The notes beneath the pieces are model-generated. The model made no database searches, was not told the DNA's origin, and saw only the letters and a program-made list of their open reading frames with translations. The position numbers and the translations under genes are program-made. Below are positions 15,897 through 23,374 of a stretch of DNA of 35,040 bases, piece after piece. Numbering within the stretch: the stretch's first letter is position 1; each line of letters opens with the position of its first letter. The DNA comes from an uncultured Lachnospiraceae bacterium (GTDB taxonomy: Bacteria > Bacillota > Clostridia > Lachnospirales > Lachnospiraceae). Location: NCBI GenBank assembly GCA_947172705.1, contig CAMWCA010000036.1:1-35040 (forward strand). The letters run 5' to 3'.

Positions 15897-16124
15897 ATGA
15901 AAACACTGAAAGAATCAAAAATTGGCGATACCGTCCGGGTGGTGAAACTCCATGGCGAAGGGGCGGTCAAACGGCGTATCATGGATATGGGGCTGACGAA
16001 GGGGGTGGATGTGCAGATCCGTAAGGTGGCGCCCCTTGGAGATCCGATCGAAGTGACTGTCCGTGGTTATGAACTTTCCATCAGGAAGGCAGATGCGGAA
16101 ATGATTGAGGTAGAAGGTGTTTAG
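15897..16124 (+). CDS. feoA: Ferrous iron transport protein A, second copy
   Basis: Second FeoA (75 residues), clearly diverged from the first: MKTLKESKIGDTVRVVKL at the start, then RRIMDMGLTKGVDVQI and a typical FeoA end YELSIRKADAEMIEV. The start at 15897 follows GAGGAGG by about 11 bases; an ATG at 15879 overlaps that ribosome site. It lies 31 bases after the first copy. Two adjacent FeoA genes ahead of feoB are common in Clostridia and may form a hetero-oligomer on FeoB (inference). Confidence 0.92.
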   Translation: MKTLKESKIGDTVRVVKLHGEGAVKRRIMDMGLTKGVDVQIRKVAPLGDPIEVTVRGYELSIRKADAEMIEVEGV

Positions 16125-16145
16125 GGGGATTATCCCCCATATTTT
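16124..16145 (+). terminator. Weak hairpin attenuator between feoA and feoB
   Basis: GGGGG-ATTAT-CCCCC followed by ATATTTT. A short GC stem with a partial T-run, placed right after the second feoA stop and before box 4; may reduce readthrough into feoB. Confidence 0.45.
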
Positions 16146-16155
16146 CAAACCGATG

Positions 16156-16171
16156 GTTAGGAATAACTAAT
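16156..16171. promoter_or_regulatory. GTTAG-N6-CTAAT box 4, before feoB
   Basis: GTTAGGAATAACTAAT has the same 5-6-5 layout as boxes 1-3 and lies 16 bases upstream of the feoB ATG. This suggests a second iron-responsive control point inside the operon, although I see no clear separate promoter. Confidence 0.55.
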
Positions 16172-16187
16172 AAGAGGAGGAAAAAAT

Positions 16188-18371
16188 ATGAATTTGAGAA
16201 TTGCCCTTGCAGGTAATCCCAACTGCGGAAAGACAACGCTGTTTAATGCATTGACTGGTTCCAATCAATTCGTTGGAAACTGGCCGGGCGTTACGGTAGA
16301 AAAGAAGGAAGGAAAACTAAAGAAGCATGAAGGTGTGACGATCACAGACCTTCCGGGTATTTATTCCCTTTCCCCTTATACATTGGAGGAAGTGGTGGCA
16401 AGAAACTATTTAATCAGCGAGCGCCCTGATGCGATTTTGAACATTATTGACGGTACAAATTTAGAGAGAAACCTGTATCTGACCACACAGCTCACTGAGC
16501 TTGGCATTCCTGTGGTGGTTGCGGTCAACATGATGGATGTGGTGGAGAAAAACGGCGATAAAATCAACACAGCAGAACTGTCAAGGGCTTTGGGATGTAA
16601 GGTAATAGAGATATCCGCCCTGAAGGGAAATGGCATTATGGAGGCGGCAGAGGCGGCAATCGAAGCGGCAAAGAATGAAAAAACGGTTCCCATGCACACC
16701 TTCTCAGGGACAGTAGAACACGCCCTTGCCCATATTGAGGAGGCGGCAGTACACGGACTGCCGGAGGAACAGCAGCGGTGGTATGCCATTAAGCTGTTTG
16801 AGCGGGACGATAAGGTTTTGGAGCAGCTGAAGCTGAGCGAAGCTGTGCTCTCCCACATTGAAACGGATATCAAGGCAGCTGAGGAAGAGATGGACGACGA
16901 TGGGGAGTCTATTATAACCAATGAACGGTATTTTTACATCGGAAGTATCATCAAAGGCTGCTTAAAGAAAAAATCTGCGGGAAAATTGACGAATTCTGAT
17001 AAAATTGACAGAATTGTCACAAATCGTTTTCTTGGTCTTCCGATCTTTGCAATTATCATGTTTTTGGTTTATTATATTTCCATGGTGACGGTAGGAGCTT
17101 CCGCCACAGACTGGGCAAATGACGGATTGTTCGGCGATGGCTTTTATCTGTTTGGCATTGACGCTTCTGATTATGGCGTGTGGGTTCCCGGCGTACCGGT
17201 TCTCGTGGGAAATGCACTTGAAGCAGTGGGCGCTGCAGACTGGCTTGCAGGGCTGATCAATGAGGGTATCGTAGCTGGCGTGGGAGCGGTTCTTGGATTT
17301 GTGCCCCAAATGCTCGTTTTGTTCCTGCTTCTTGCGTTTCTTGAGGCATGTGGTTATATGGCGCGTATTGCATTCGTGCTTGACCGCATCTTCCGAAAAT
17401 TTGGTTTATCCGGCAAGTCCTTTATCCCGATGCTGATCGGCACTGGCTGCGGCGTTCCGGGAATTATGGCGTCAAGAACCATCGAGAATGAACGCGACCG
17501 CCGCATGACGATCATGACAACTACTTTTATTCCCTGCGGCGCGAAGGTTCCGTTTATCTCCATGGTTGCCGGGGCGATCTTTGGCGGCTCTGCGTGGGTG
17601 GCAACCAGCGCATATTTCGTTGGCTTGGTGGCGATTATCATTTCCGGCATTATGTTAAAGAAAACGAAGATGTTTTCCGGCGATCCGGCTCCTTTTGTGA
17701 TGGAGCTTCCGGCTTATCATATGCCCACTGTGGGAAATGTGCTTCGCTCCATGTGGGAGAGGGGATGGTCCTTTATTAGGAAGGCAGGTACGATCATTCT
17801 ACTTTCCACTATGGTGATCTGGTTTACCACATATTTTGGATTTACTCCGGAAGGTTTCCGGATGCTTGCCGAAGAAGAGATGGATCAGTCGCTTCTTGCA
17901 GCGGCAGGCAGTGGGCTTGCATGGATCTTCACACCGCTGGGGTGGGGGAACTGGCAGGCGGCAGTGGCATCCATCACGGGACTTGTGGCGAAGGAAAATA
18001 TCGTTGGAACAATGGGTATTCTTTATCCCGACGGATGGTCTGAGATCGGCGCAAACTTCAGTCAGGTTGCAGGATATTCCTTCCTGGTGTTCAACCTTCT
18101 GTGTGCACCCTGCTTTGCGGCGATCGGCGCCATTAAGCGGGAGATGAACAACGGGAAATGGACGTGGTTCGCTATCGGTTACCAGTGCGGCTTAGCTTAT
18201 GGGGTGGCGCTGATGGTTTACCAGATTGGATCGGCATTTACAGGAAACCTGAATGTCATTGGTCTGCTTGCGGCAATCGTTATCCTTGGCGGTATGATCT
18301 ATATGCTGCTTAGACCGTATAAAGAAGCGACAAAGCTGACTACAAACATGAGATTGAAAACAGCAAAATAG
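16188..18371 (+). CDS. feoB: Ferrous iron transporter B
   Basis: Membrane ferrous iron transporter of 727 residues with an N-terminal GTPase. G1 is GNPNCGKT (9-16), G3 is DLPG (54-57), G4 is NMMD (114-117), and G5 a SALKG segment near 144. A helical linker (about 170-260) follows, then the transmembrane part with the two conserved Gate motifs; the first includes IPMLIGTGCGVPGIMASRTI (about 415), with its conserved Cys. GAGGAGG lies just before the ATG. It follows the two FeoA genes by 63 bases and is followed by a hairpin and a Cys-rich partner gene. Full length for the family. Confidence 0.97.
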   Translation: MNLRIALAGNPNCGKTTLFNALTGSNQFVGNWPGVTVEKKEGKLKKHEGVTITDLPGIYSLSPYTLEEVVARNYLISERPDAILNIIDGTNLERNLYLTTQLTELGIPVVVAVNMMDVVEKNGDKINTAELSRALGCKVIEISALKGNGIMEAAEAAIEAAKNEKTVPMHTFSGTVEHALAHIEEAAVHGLPEEQQRWYAIKLFERDDKVLEQLKLSEAVLSHIETDIKAAEEEMDDDGESIITNERYFYIGSIIKGCLKKKSAGKLTNSDKIDRIVTNRFLGLPIFAIIMFLVYYISMVTVGASATDWANDGLFGDGFYLFGIDASDYGVWVPGVPVLVGNALEAVGAADWLAGLINEGIVAGVGAVLGFVPQMLVLFLLLAFLEACGYMARIAFVLDRIFRKFGLSGKSFIPMLIGTGCGVPGIMASRTIENERDRRMTIMTTTFIPCGAKVPFISMVAGAIFGGSAWVATSAYFVGLVAIIISGIMLKKTKMFSGDPAPFVMELPAYHMPTVGNVLRSMWERGWSFIRKAGTIILLSTMVIWFTTYFGFTPEGFRMLAEEEMDQSLLAAAGSGLAWIFTPLGWGNWQAAVASITGLVAKENIVGTMGILYPDGWSEIGANFSQVAGYSFLVFNLLCAPCFAAIGAIKREMNNGKWTWFAIGYQCGLAYGVALMVYQIGSAFTGNLNVIGLLAAIVILGGMIYMLLRPYKEATKLTTNMRLKTAK

Positions 18372-18380
18372 TAGCATAGT

Positions 18381-18409
18381 ATGGCAGCCCGTTTCCTTCG
18401 GGCTGTCAT
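18381..18409 (+). terminator. Hairpin after feoB
   Basis: ATGGCAGCCCG and CGGGCTGTCAT pair over 11 positions with one G-T pair and loop TTTCCTT. No T-run follows, so it may be a partial terminator or stabilise the feo mRNA end. Confidence 0.6.
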
Positions 18410-18448
18410 ATAATATCGAATAGAGATGATAAGAACAGGGGGATTTTG

Positions 18449-18640
18449 ATGCTTACATGGATTATGGAAAATATGGCGACGATCATGATCAGCGCGGTTT
18501 TGATTATCATGGTGGCAGCTGTGATTGCCGGTATGATACGCAATAAGAAAAAAGGAAAATCATCCTGTGGCTGCGGATGCGCGGGCTGTGCCATGAAGGG
18601 AGCCTGCCATCCGGAAAAACCGGAAACTTTGCAAAAATAA
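18449..18640 (+). CDS. FeoB-associated Cys-rich membrane protein
   Basis: Peptide of 63 residues with one N-terminal membrane helix (about 8-30), a basic stretch RNKKKGK, then a cysteine cluster SCGCGCAGCAMKGAC that could bind iron or another metal. This matches the short Cys-rich membrane proteins found beside feoB in Firmicutes, analogous to FeoC in position. The ATG at 18449 has AGGGGG 6-7 bases upstream. It is 77 bases after feoB beyond a hairpin. Its exact role is not established. Confidence 0.83.
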   Translation: MLTWIMENMATIMISAVLIIMVAAVIAGMIRNKKKGKSSCGCGCAGCAMKGACHPEKPETLQK

Positions 18641-18685
18641 GTCTGTATGGCATACAGTGCCATGGAACATAAAAACCGGTATTTT

Positions 18686-19078
18686 TCAGCTGCGCCCTAA
18701 AACGGACAGGATACATTTTTTCATCGCCTCATAGCTTTCCGGGGTGATGTCATGTTCCATTTTACAGGCATCGCTTGATGCAATCCTGGGGTCAACGCCC
18801 AGATGGACCAGCCAGTCTGTCAACAGGGTGTGGCGTTCGTAAACGCTTTCTGCGATTTTTTTCCCAGTCTCCGTCAGGTAAAGATATCCTTCCTTCGAAA
18901 CGGTGATGTATTCGCGGTTTTTCAGGTTTTTCATGGCAACGCTCACACTGGGCTTTGAAAAGTTCAGCTCAGTTGCCACGTCGATGGAGCGCACCACAGA
19001 AAGGCGTTTGCTTAGGATCAATATTGTCTCAAGATAATCCTCAAGGGATTCTTCGGATTTGTGCTGGATATAACTCAT
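18686..19078 (-). CDS. DtxR/MntR-family metal-dependent repressor
   Basis: Repressor of 130 residues lacking the C-terminal SH3 domain, so closer to MntR in size. The winged helix (about 8-70) contains SIDVATELNFSKPSVSVAMKNL; the dimerisation/metal domain follows. Candidate metal ligands by family position are Asp14 and Glu17 in LEDYLE, His83 in ERHTLL, Cys105 in DACKMEH, Glu108 and His109. It lies convergent to the feo cluster, whose promoter carries palindromes that are its likely targets, and its own promoter has a CCTAA-N4-TTAGG palindrome suggesting autoregulation. Iron as cofactor is inferred from context; manganese is possible. Confidence 0.9.
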   Translation of the reverse strand: MSYIQHKSEESLEDYLETILILSKRLSVVRSIDVATELNFSKPSVSVAMKNLKNREYITVSKEGYLYLTETGKKIAESVYERHTLLTDWLVHLGVDPRIASSDACKMEHDITPESYEAMKKCILSVLGRS

Positions 19079-19124
19079 GGTATCGCCGTACTCCTTTCCG
19101 GGACAGAAACCTGTCCGTAAGCTT

Positions 19125-19153
19125 ATCCTAACATTTTAGGAAGGGAGGCGCAA
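19125..19153 (-). promoter_or_regulatory. Promoter/operator of the DtxR-like gene
   Basis: On the minus strand, TTGCGC (19148-19153), 17-base spacer, TAGGAT (19125-19130). CCTAACATTTTAGG, a CCTAA-N4-TTAGG palindrome, overlaps spacer and -10. CTGTCCGTAA occurs as a direct repeat on either side (19111-19120 and 19157-19166). Confidence 0.65.
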
Positions 19154-19224
19154 GGTCTGTCCGTAAAAAGGTTTGGAATGTATCTTTTCGTATAAAACAT
19201 GGGCGCGCGACAATGCATGAGGTA

Positions 19225-19253
19225 TTGAATTTACTGCCATTTTGTGGTATAAT
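19225..19253 (+). promoter_or_regulatory. Promoter of the GGDEF/EAL gene
   Basis: TTGAAT (19225-19230), 17-base spacer, perfect TATAAT (19248-19253); expected start near 19260, giving a leader of only about 19 bases. Confidence 0.75.
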
Positions 19254-19278
19254 TCACACCATAAATAAGAGGTGTGAA
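19253..19278. promoter_or_regulatory. Inverted repeat between -10 and start codon
   Basis: TTCACACC-N10-GGTGTGAA is a perfect 8-bp inverted repeat from the end of the -10 to the base before the ATG, and its right arm contains the ribosome site. Since the left arm is largely upstream of the expected start, a DNA operator is more likely than an mRNA hairpin. Confidence 0.55.
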
Positions 19279-20952
19279 ATGGGATATATGCAAAGTGATT
19301 TGGTAAAACAGTTCCAGGATGTAATCAATGTTTTCAATCCCTGTATTGACGACTATCTTTACATTATGGATGTTAAAAATGATTATTATTTTATATCACC
19401 AAATGCAGTGGCGCGCTTTAACATATCCGAAAATAGCTTCAATCATGTGCTTGAAAATCTGGAAAAGTTAGTGCATCCGGCAGACTTTGAATTTTTGCAA
19501 AAGGATCTTGAGCTGCTGTTAACGGGGGTGAAGGATTTCCACAATCTTCAATATCGTTGGATGGACGGCAACGGTGAGCCGGTATGGATTAATTGCAGGG
19601 GAAAGATCCTGTGCGATGAGGAAGGTGCGCCGGAATACTTGATAGGATGCATCAACGAAATCGGAAGAAAACAGAAAGCTGATAATGTAAGCGGCTTATT
19701 AGGCGAATCCAGCCTGCAGCATGAGTTGAACATTAAAGAGGGAACTCCTTTAAAGGGCTTTGTGCTCCGCCTCGGAATTGATAATTTTAAGGAGATCAAT
19801 GAGAATAAGGGAATGGATTACGGCGATATGATACTTCGCAGAACGGCGGACAGTATTGCCGCTGTGGTTCATCCCGACCAAATGCTCTATAAGGTGGTGG
19901 CAGATGAGTTCGTTGTAGTGGATCAAAAGGGCGGAAGCGTTGAAGATGCCATTGAACTGTACAGACGTATCCAGGAGAAGATCGATCAATTTATAGAGGA
20001 TAATGGGTATGAAGTATTTTATACCTTTTCAGCCGGAATTCTGGACTTTAATGCAGTTAAAGACCATACCTACTACAAAATTATGCAGTATACCGAGTTT
20101 TCCTTAAACGAGGCAAAGAGCGGCGGTAAAAATAAATACTATATATTTGATGGGAAGGATTATCAGGCGTTCCAACGCAAAAAAGCGTTGATCCATACGA
20201 TGCGACAGGCTGTCAATCATGGATTTGCCGGGTTTGAAGCTTATTTCCAGCCGATCATGGATATCAATGAAAACTGTCTTTTCAGCGCGGAAACGCTGTT
20301 ACGTTTTCACACGCCGGAGACAGGCTGGGTAACGCCTTTTGAGTTTATTCCCCTTTTAGAAGAGAGCAATCTGATCATTCCGGTGGGCAGATGGATTCTG
20401 GACAAGGCGATGAACGCGTGCAGTGAAATTCAGAAGGTAATACCGAATTTTCGCGTTTCTGTAAATTTATCCTATGTACAGGTTTTAAGAAGTAATGTTT
20501 TGGAAGAAATTCTTGCGGGAATTCAAAAATATAACCTGACAGCAGGAAGCATTTTGGTTGAACTCACAGAAAGTGGATTCTTGGAGTCCAATGCATTCTT
20601 TATGGAATTCTGCGATGGCTTGCAGAAACATGGAATTCCTCTGGCGCTGGATGATTTTGGGACGGGATACTCCAATTTCCATTATTTGTATAATCTGAAT
20701 CCCAGTACCATTAAGATCGACAGATCCTTTACCCTGAAGGCGTTGAATAACCCTTATGAATACAATCTTCTCCAGCATATGGTAGATATGACCCATGGCA
20801 TTGACCTGAAGCTTTGTATTGAGGGAATCGAAACAAAACAGGAATTAAATAAAATCTGTGAAATGAAGCCGGACTATATTCAGGGATTTTACTTTGGAAA
20901 ACCCTGTCCGCTGGAAAAATTCATGGAAGATTTTGTGGCAGGAAAATCATAA
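19279..20952 (+). CDS. PAS-GGDEF-EAL cyclic-di-GMP signalling protein
   Basis: Cytoplasmic protein of 557 residues. A PAS-like sensor covers about 20-130, a GGDEF domain about 140-295, and an EAL domain about 305-555. The GGDEF motif is degenerate (VADEF, 207-211), so cyclase activity is doubtful. The EAL domain has ETL (338-340) in place of EAL but keeps the catalytic Glu and the motifs ELTES, DDFGTGYSNF (458-467), KIDRS (479-483), EGIE (515-518) and QGFYFGKP (535-542), so phosphodiesterase activity is plausible. I start at 19279 because an in-frame ATG at 19213 precedes the promoter. No transmembrane segment is seen, and the gene is monocistronic. Confidence 0.92.
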   Translation: MGYMQSDLVKQFQDVINVFNPCIDDYLYIMDVKNDYYFISPNAVARFNISENSFNHVLENLEKLVHPADFEFLQKDLELLLTGVKDFHNLQYRWMDGNGEPVWINCRGKILCDEEGAPEYLIGCINEIGRKQKADNVSGLLGESSLQHELNIKEGTPLKGFVLRLGIDNFKEINENKGMDYGDMILRRTADSIAAVVHPDQMLYKVVADEFVVVDQKGGSVEDAIELYRRIQEKIDQFIEDNGYEVFYTFSAGILDFNAVKDHTYYKIMQYTEFSLNEAKSGGKNKYYIFDGKDYQAFQRKKALIHTMRQAVNHGFAGFEAYFQPIMDINENCLFSAETLLRFHTPETGWVTPFEFIPLLEESNLIIPVGRWILDKAMNACSEIQKVIPNFRVSVNLSYVQVLRSNVLEEILAGIQKYNLTAGSILVELTESGFLESNAFFMEFCDGLQKHGIPLALDDFGTGYSNFHYLYNLNPSTIKIDRSFTLKALNNPYEYNLLQHMVDMTHGIDLKLCIEGIETKQELNKICEMKPDYIQGFYFGKPCPLEKFMEDFVAGKS

Positions 20953-20970
20953 AGCCTGATAAAAAGACGG

Positions 20971-21011
20971 AGCCTGGCATTGCCAACCAAAAGGTTTGAC
21001 AATGCCAGGCT
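20971..21011. terminator. Strong hairpin between the EAL gene and the amine importer
   Basis: AGCCTGGCATTGCCAACC pairs with GGTTTGACAATGCCAGGCT over about 18 positions around an AAAA loop. The T-run after it is minimal, and the next promoter -35 starts within two bases of the stem. Confidence 0.72.
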
Positions 21012-21012
21012 C

Positions 21013-21041
21013 TTGACTTGGCGTAAAACCCTGTGTTACTA
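21013..21041 (+). promoter_or_regulatory. Promoter of the quaternary-amine importer
   Basis: TTGACT (21013-21018), 17-base spacer, TTACTA (21036-21041). The -10 is poor, and the right half of the promoter is inside a palindrome (21028-21051), so activation or repression at this site is expected. Confidence 0.55.
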
Positions 21042-21051
21042 TCCATAGGGT
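21028..21051. promoter_or_regulatory. Candidate operator palindrome of the amine importer
   Basis: ACCCTGTG-N8-CATAGGGT is a near-perfect 24-bp palindrome with one mismatch per arm, spanning the -10 and transcript start. The binding protein is unknown and not encoded next to it. Confidence 0.55.
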
Positions 21052-21084
21052 AAAATGAATTAAGTTGCAAAAGAGGGAAAAGCC

Positions 21085-21720
21085 GTGGAACTGGTACAAA
21101 TACTCTGGGACAGGCGGGATTTTTTTCTTACCTGTCTTTTAGAACATATCAGGATATCTTTAACAGCAGTAGTATGCGCTGGAATATTGGGTATTTTAGC
21201 AGGCGTTTTGATCAGCAGACACAGGAAAGCTGCCGGAATTGCTTTGGGTGTGATCAACGTGATCTATACCATTCCCTCTATTTCCCTGTTGGGGTTTCTC
21301 ATCCCTTTTACCGGAATCGGAAATAAGACGGCTGTGATTGCCCTGACAGTTTACGGATTGCTGCCGATCGTCCGGAATACCTATACGGGACTTACCAATG
21401 TGGATGCAGGTATTTTAGAGGTTGCGGAGGGGCTTGGAGGAGATCAGAGGCAGGTTATGCTTAAGATCAGGTTTCCCTTAGCGCTCCCCGTAATTATAAG
21501 CGGCTTTCGGAATATGGTGGTAATGATCATTGCAATGAGCGGTATCGCTTCCTTTATTGGAGCAGGAGGCTTGGGGGCGGCAATTTACAGAGGGATTACC
21601 ACTTACAATATGACCTTGACGGCGGCTGGGTCAGTTTTGATCGCTGCCCTTGCATTGTTTAGCGACTGGCTGCTTTCCAGGGTGGAAAAAGCGGTTGGCA
21701 GGAGGTATGGCATTGAGTGA
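21085..21720 (+). CDS. Quaternary-amine ABC transporter permease (OpuCB-like)
   Basis: Permease of 211 residues, with about five or six membrane helices, of the OpuC/OpuB/OsmF class that imports glycine betaine, choline, carnitine or related compounds. The class motif TIPSISLLGFLIP (about 65-77) and the EAA-type loop EVAEGLGGDQRQVMLKIRFP are visible. The start is GTG, with AGAGGGA 7-8 bases upstream; no in-frame ATG gives a fuller N-terminus. Its 3' end overlaps the ATPase gene. A single permease gene here means the transporter uses a homodimer, unlike four-gene opuC with two permeases. Confidence 0.9.
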   Translation: MELVQILWDRRDFFLTCLLEHIRISLTAVVCAGILGILAGVLISRHRKAAGIALGVINVIYTIPSISLLGFLIPFTGIGNKTAVIALTVYGLLPIVRNTYTGLTNVDAGILEVAEGLGGDQRQVMLKIRFPLALPVIISGFRNMVVMIIAMSGIASFIGAGGLGAAIYRGITTYNMTLTAAGSVLIAALALFSDWLLSRVEKAVGRRYGIE

Positions 21721-22438
21721 AGTGATCGCAATTCAAAACTGCTGTGCGGCATACGGTGAAAATCAGGTATTGAGCGGCGTTTCCTTAAAGGTAAAAAAAG
21801 GAGAGTTTCTGGTTATTATTGGTCCTTCCGGATGTGGAAAAACCACCCTGCTAAAGCTGATGAACGGACTTGTAACGCCTGTCAGGGGAGAGGTGGCGGT
21901 AAAGGGAAAAGCATTGACAGAATGGGATCTGACTGCCATGCGCAGAGGGATCGGCTATGCGGTACAGGGCGCCAAACTTTTTCCCCATATGACGGTGGAA
22001 GACAATATCTGCTATGTGCCGCGGCTGGAAAGAAAAATGACCCGGGAGGAGAAAAAGACGCTGACAGAAAAAATGCTTGCGTTGGTAGATCTGCCCCAGG
22101 AACTGGCACAACGCTTTCCCAGGCAGCTATCCGGCGGGCAGAAGCAGAGAGTGGGGATCGCAAGGGCGATGGCGGCGGAACCGGATATTTTGCTTATGGA
22201 TGAACCCTTTGGGGCGGTGGATGAGATCACCCGCAGAGGGCTCCAGGAAGAACTGCTGGATCTGCAGAAAAAGACAGGCGCTACGATCGTATTTATTACC
22301 CATGATATTGAAGAGGCATTTAAACTGGGAGATCGTATCCTGATTATGAAGGAAGGCAGGATCTGGCAGGAGGGTACAAAAGAAGAACTGTTAGAGGCGC
22401 CCAGGGACGCTTTTGTAAAGCAGTTGATCTGCAAATAA
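21707..22438 (+). CDS. Quaternary-amine ABC transporter ATPase
   Basis: Cytoplasmic ATPase of 243 residues. Walker A is GPSGCGKTT (about 37-45), the ABC signature LSGGQKQRVGIARAMA (about 140), Walker B ILLMDEPFG, and the H-loop FITHD. It lacks the C-terminal CBS pair found in osmosensing OpuCA/OpuA ATPases, so osmotic gating by that route is absent. The ATG at 21707 is only one base after GGAGG; the in-frame TTG at 21713 has a 7-base spacing and may be the real start. Overlaps the permease stop, so the two are coupled. Confidence 0.92.
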   Translation: MALSEVIAIQNCCAAYGENQVLSGVSLKVKKGEFLVIIGPSGCGKTTLLKLMNGLVTPVRGEVAVKGKALTEWDLTAMRRGIGYAVQGAKLFPHMTVEDNICYVPRLERKMTREEKKTLTEKMLALVDLPQELAQRFPRQLSGGQKQRVGIARAMAAEPDILLMDEPFGAVDEITRRGLQEELLDLQKKTGATIVFITHDIEEAFKLGDRILIMKEGRIWQEGTKEELLEAPRDAFVKQLICK

Positions 22439-22465
22439 ATTAATGAAAACAAGGTGGAGGAACAT

Positions 22466-23362
22466 ATGAATTACTTAAGAAAAGGAATACTTATTTTACT
22501 TATGACAGGCATATTGTTTGGCATAAGCGGATGTGGGGAGAAGAAAACCATAAAGATCGCATCAAAGCCTATGACAGAGCAGTATATTCTGACGGAGATC
22601 ATTGCCCAGCTGATCGAAAACGAAACAGATTACGAGGTGGAGATCACCAAGGGCGTGGGAGGCGGCACCACGAATATTCACCCGGCGCTGGTGAAGGGGG
22701 AGTTTGACCTGTATCCTGAATATACCAGAACCGCATGGTTGAATGTGCTGAAAAAGGAAGAAATGGAAAAGGACGACCAAAAGCTTTATCAGCAGCTTTT
22801 GGAGGAATATGACAAAATGGGTCTGACCTGGACAGGTCTATATGGATTTTCCAATACCTATGGGCTTGCAGTGCGCCAGGAAACAGCAGAGCAGTATGCA
22901 CTGTCTACTTATTCAGATTTGGCTGCAGTTTCCGGAGAGTTGGTTTTTGGGGGAAACCCGGACTATATTGAGTTGGAAACAGGCTATGCCAGACTTTGCG
23001 AGGCATACCAGATGCAGTTTAAGGATACCGTGCAAATGGAAATAGCGTTGAAATATGAGGCATTGAAAAACAGCCAGGTGGACGTGATAAATGCTTTTAC
23101 CACAGACGCCCAGCTGGCAGCAAATCATTTGACGCTGCTTACCGATGACGGGGGATTTTTTGAAACCTTTGAAGCCGGAACCGTGGTGCGCAGGGATGCG
23201 TTGGAGAAGTATCCCGAATTGGAAGGCATTCTGGAGAAACTAAACGGGCTGATTTCTGAGGAAGAAATGCAGCAGATGAATTATCAAGTGGAAGTTGACG
23301 GAAAAGAAGACAAGGAAGTGGCAAGGCAGTTCCTGGTGGAGAAGGGATTGCTGGCCGGTTAG
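22466..23362 (+). CDS. Quaternary-amine substrate-binding lipoprotein (OsmF/OpuCC type)
   Basis: Binding lipoprotein of 298 residues anchored outside the membrane. A signal peptide with a basic start and a hydrophobic core ends in lipobox ISGC. The mature part shows the class pattern: IKIASKPMTEQYILTEII at the start, GGGTTNIHPALVKGEFDLYPEYT, and ALKNSQVDVINAFTTDA later. The ATG at 22466 has GGAGG 5 bases upstream. It is 27 bases after the ATPase gene. Ligand may be glycine betaine, choline, carnitine or ergothioneine; sequence alone does not decide. Confidence 0.92.
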   Translation: MNYLRKGILILLMTGILFGISGCGEKKTIKIASKPMTEQYILTEIIAQLIENETDYEVEITKGVGGGTTNIHPALVKGEFDLYPEYTRTAWLNVLKKEEMEKDDQKLYQQLLEEYDKMGLTWTGLYGFSNTYGLAVRQETAEQYALSTYSDLAAVSGELVFGGNPDYIELETGYARLCEAYQMQFKDTVQMEIALKYEALKNSQVDVINAFTTDAQLAANHLTLLTDDGGFFETFEAGTVVRRDALEKYPELEGILEKLNGLISEEEMQQMNYQVEVDGKEDKEVARQFLVEKGLLAG

Positions 23363-23374
23363 GAGTGTGCGGAA

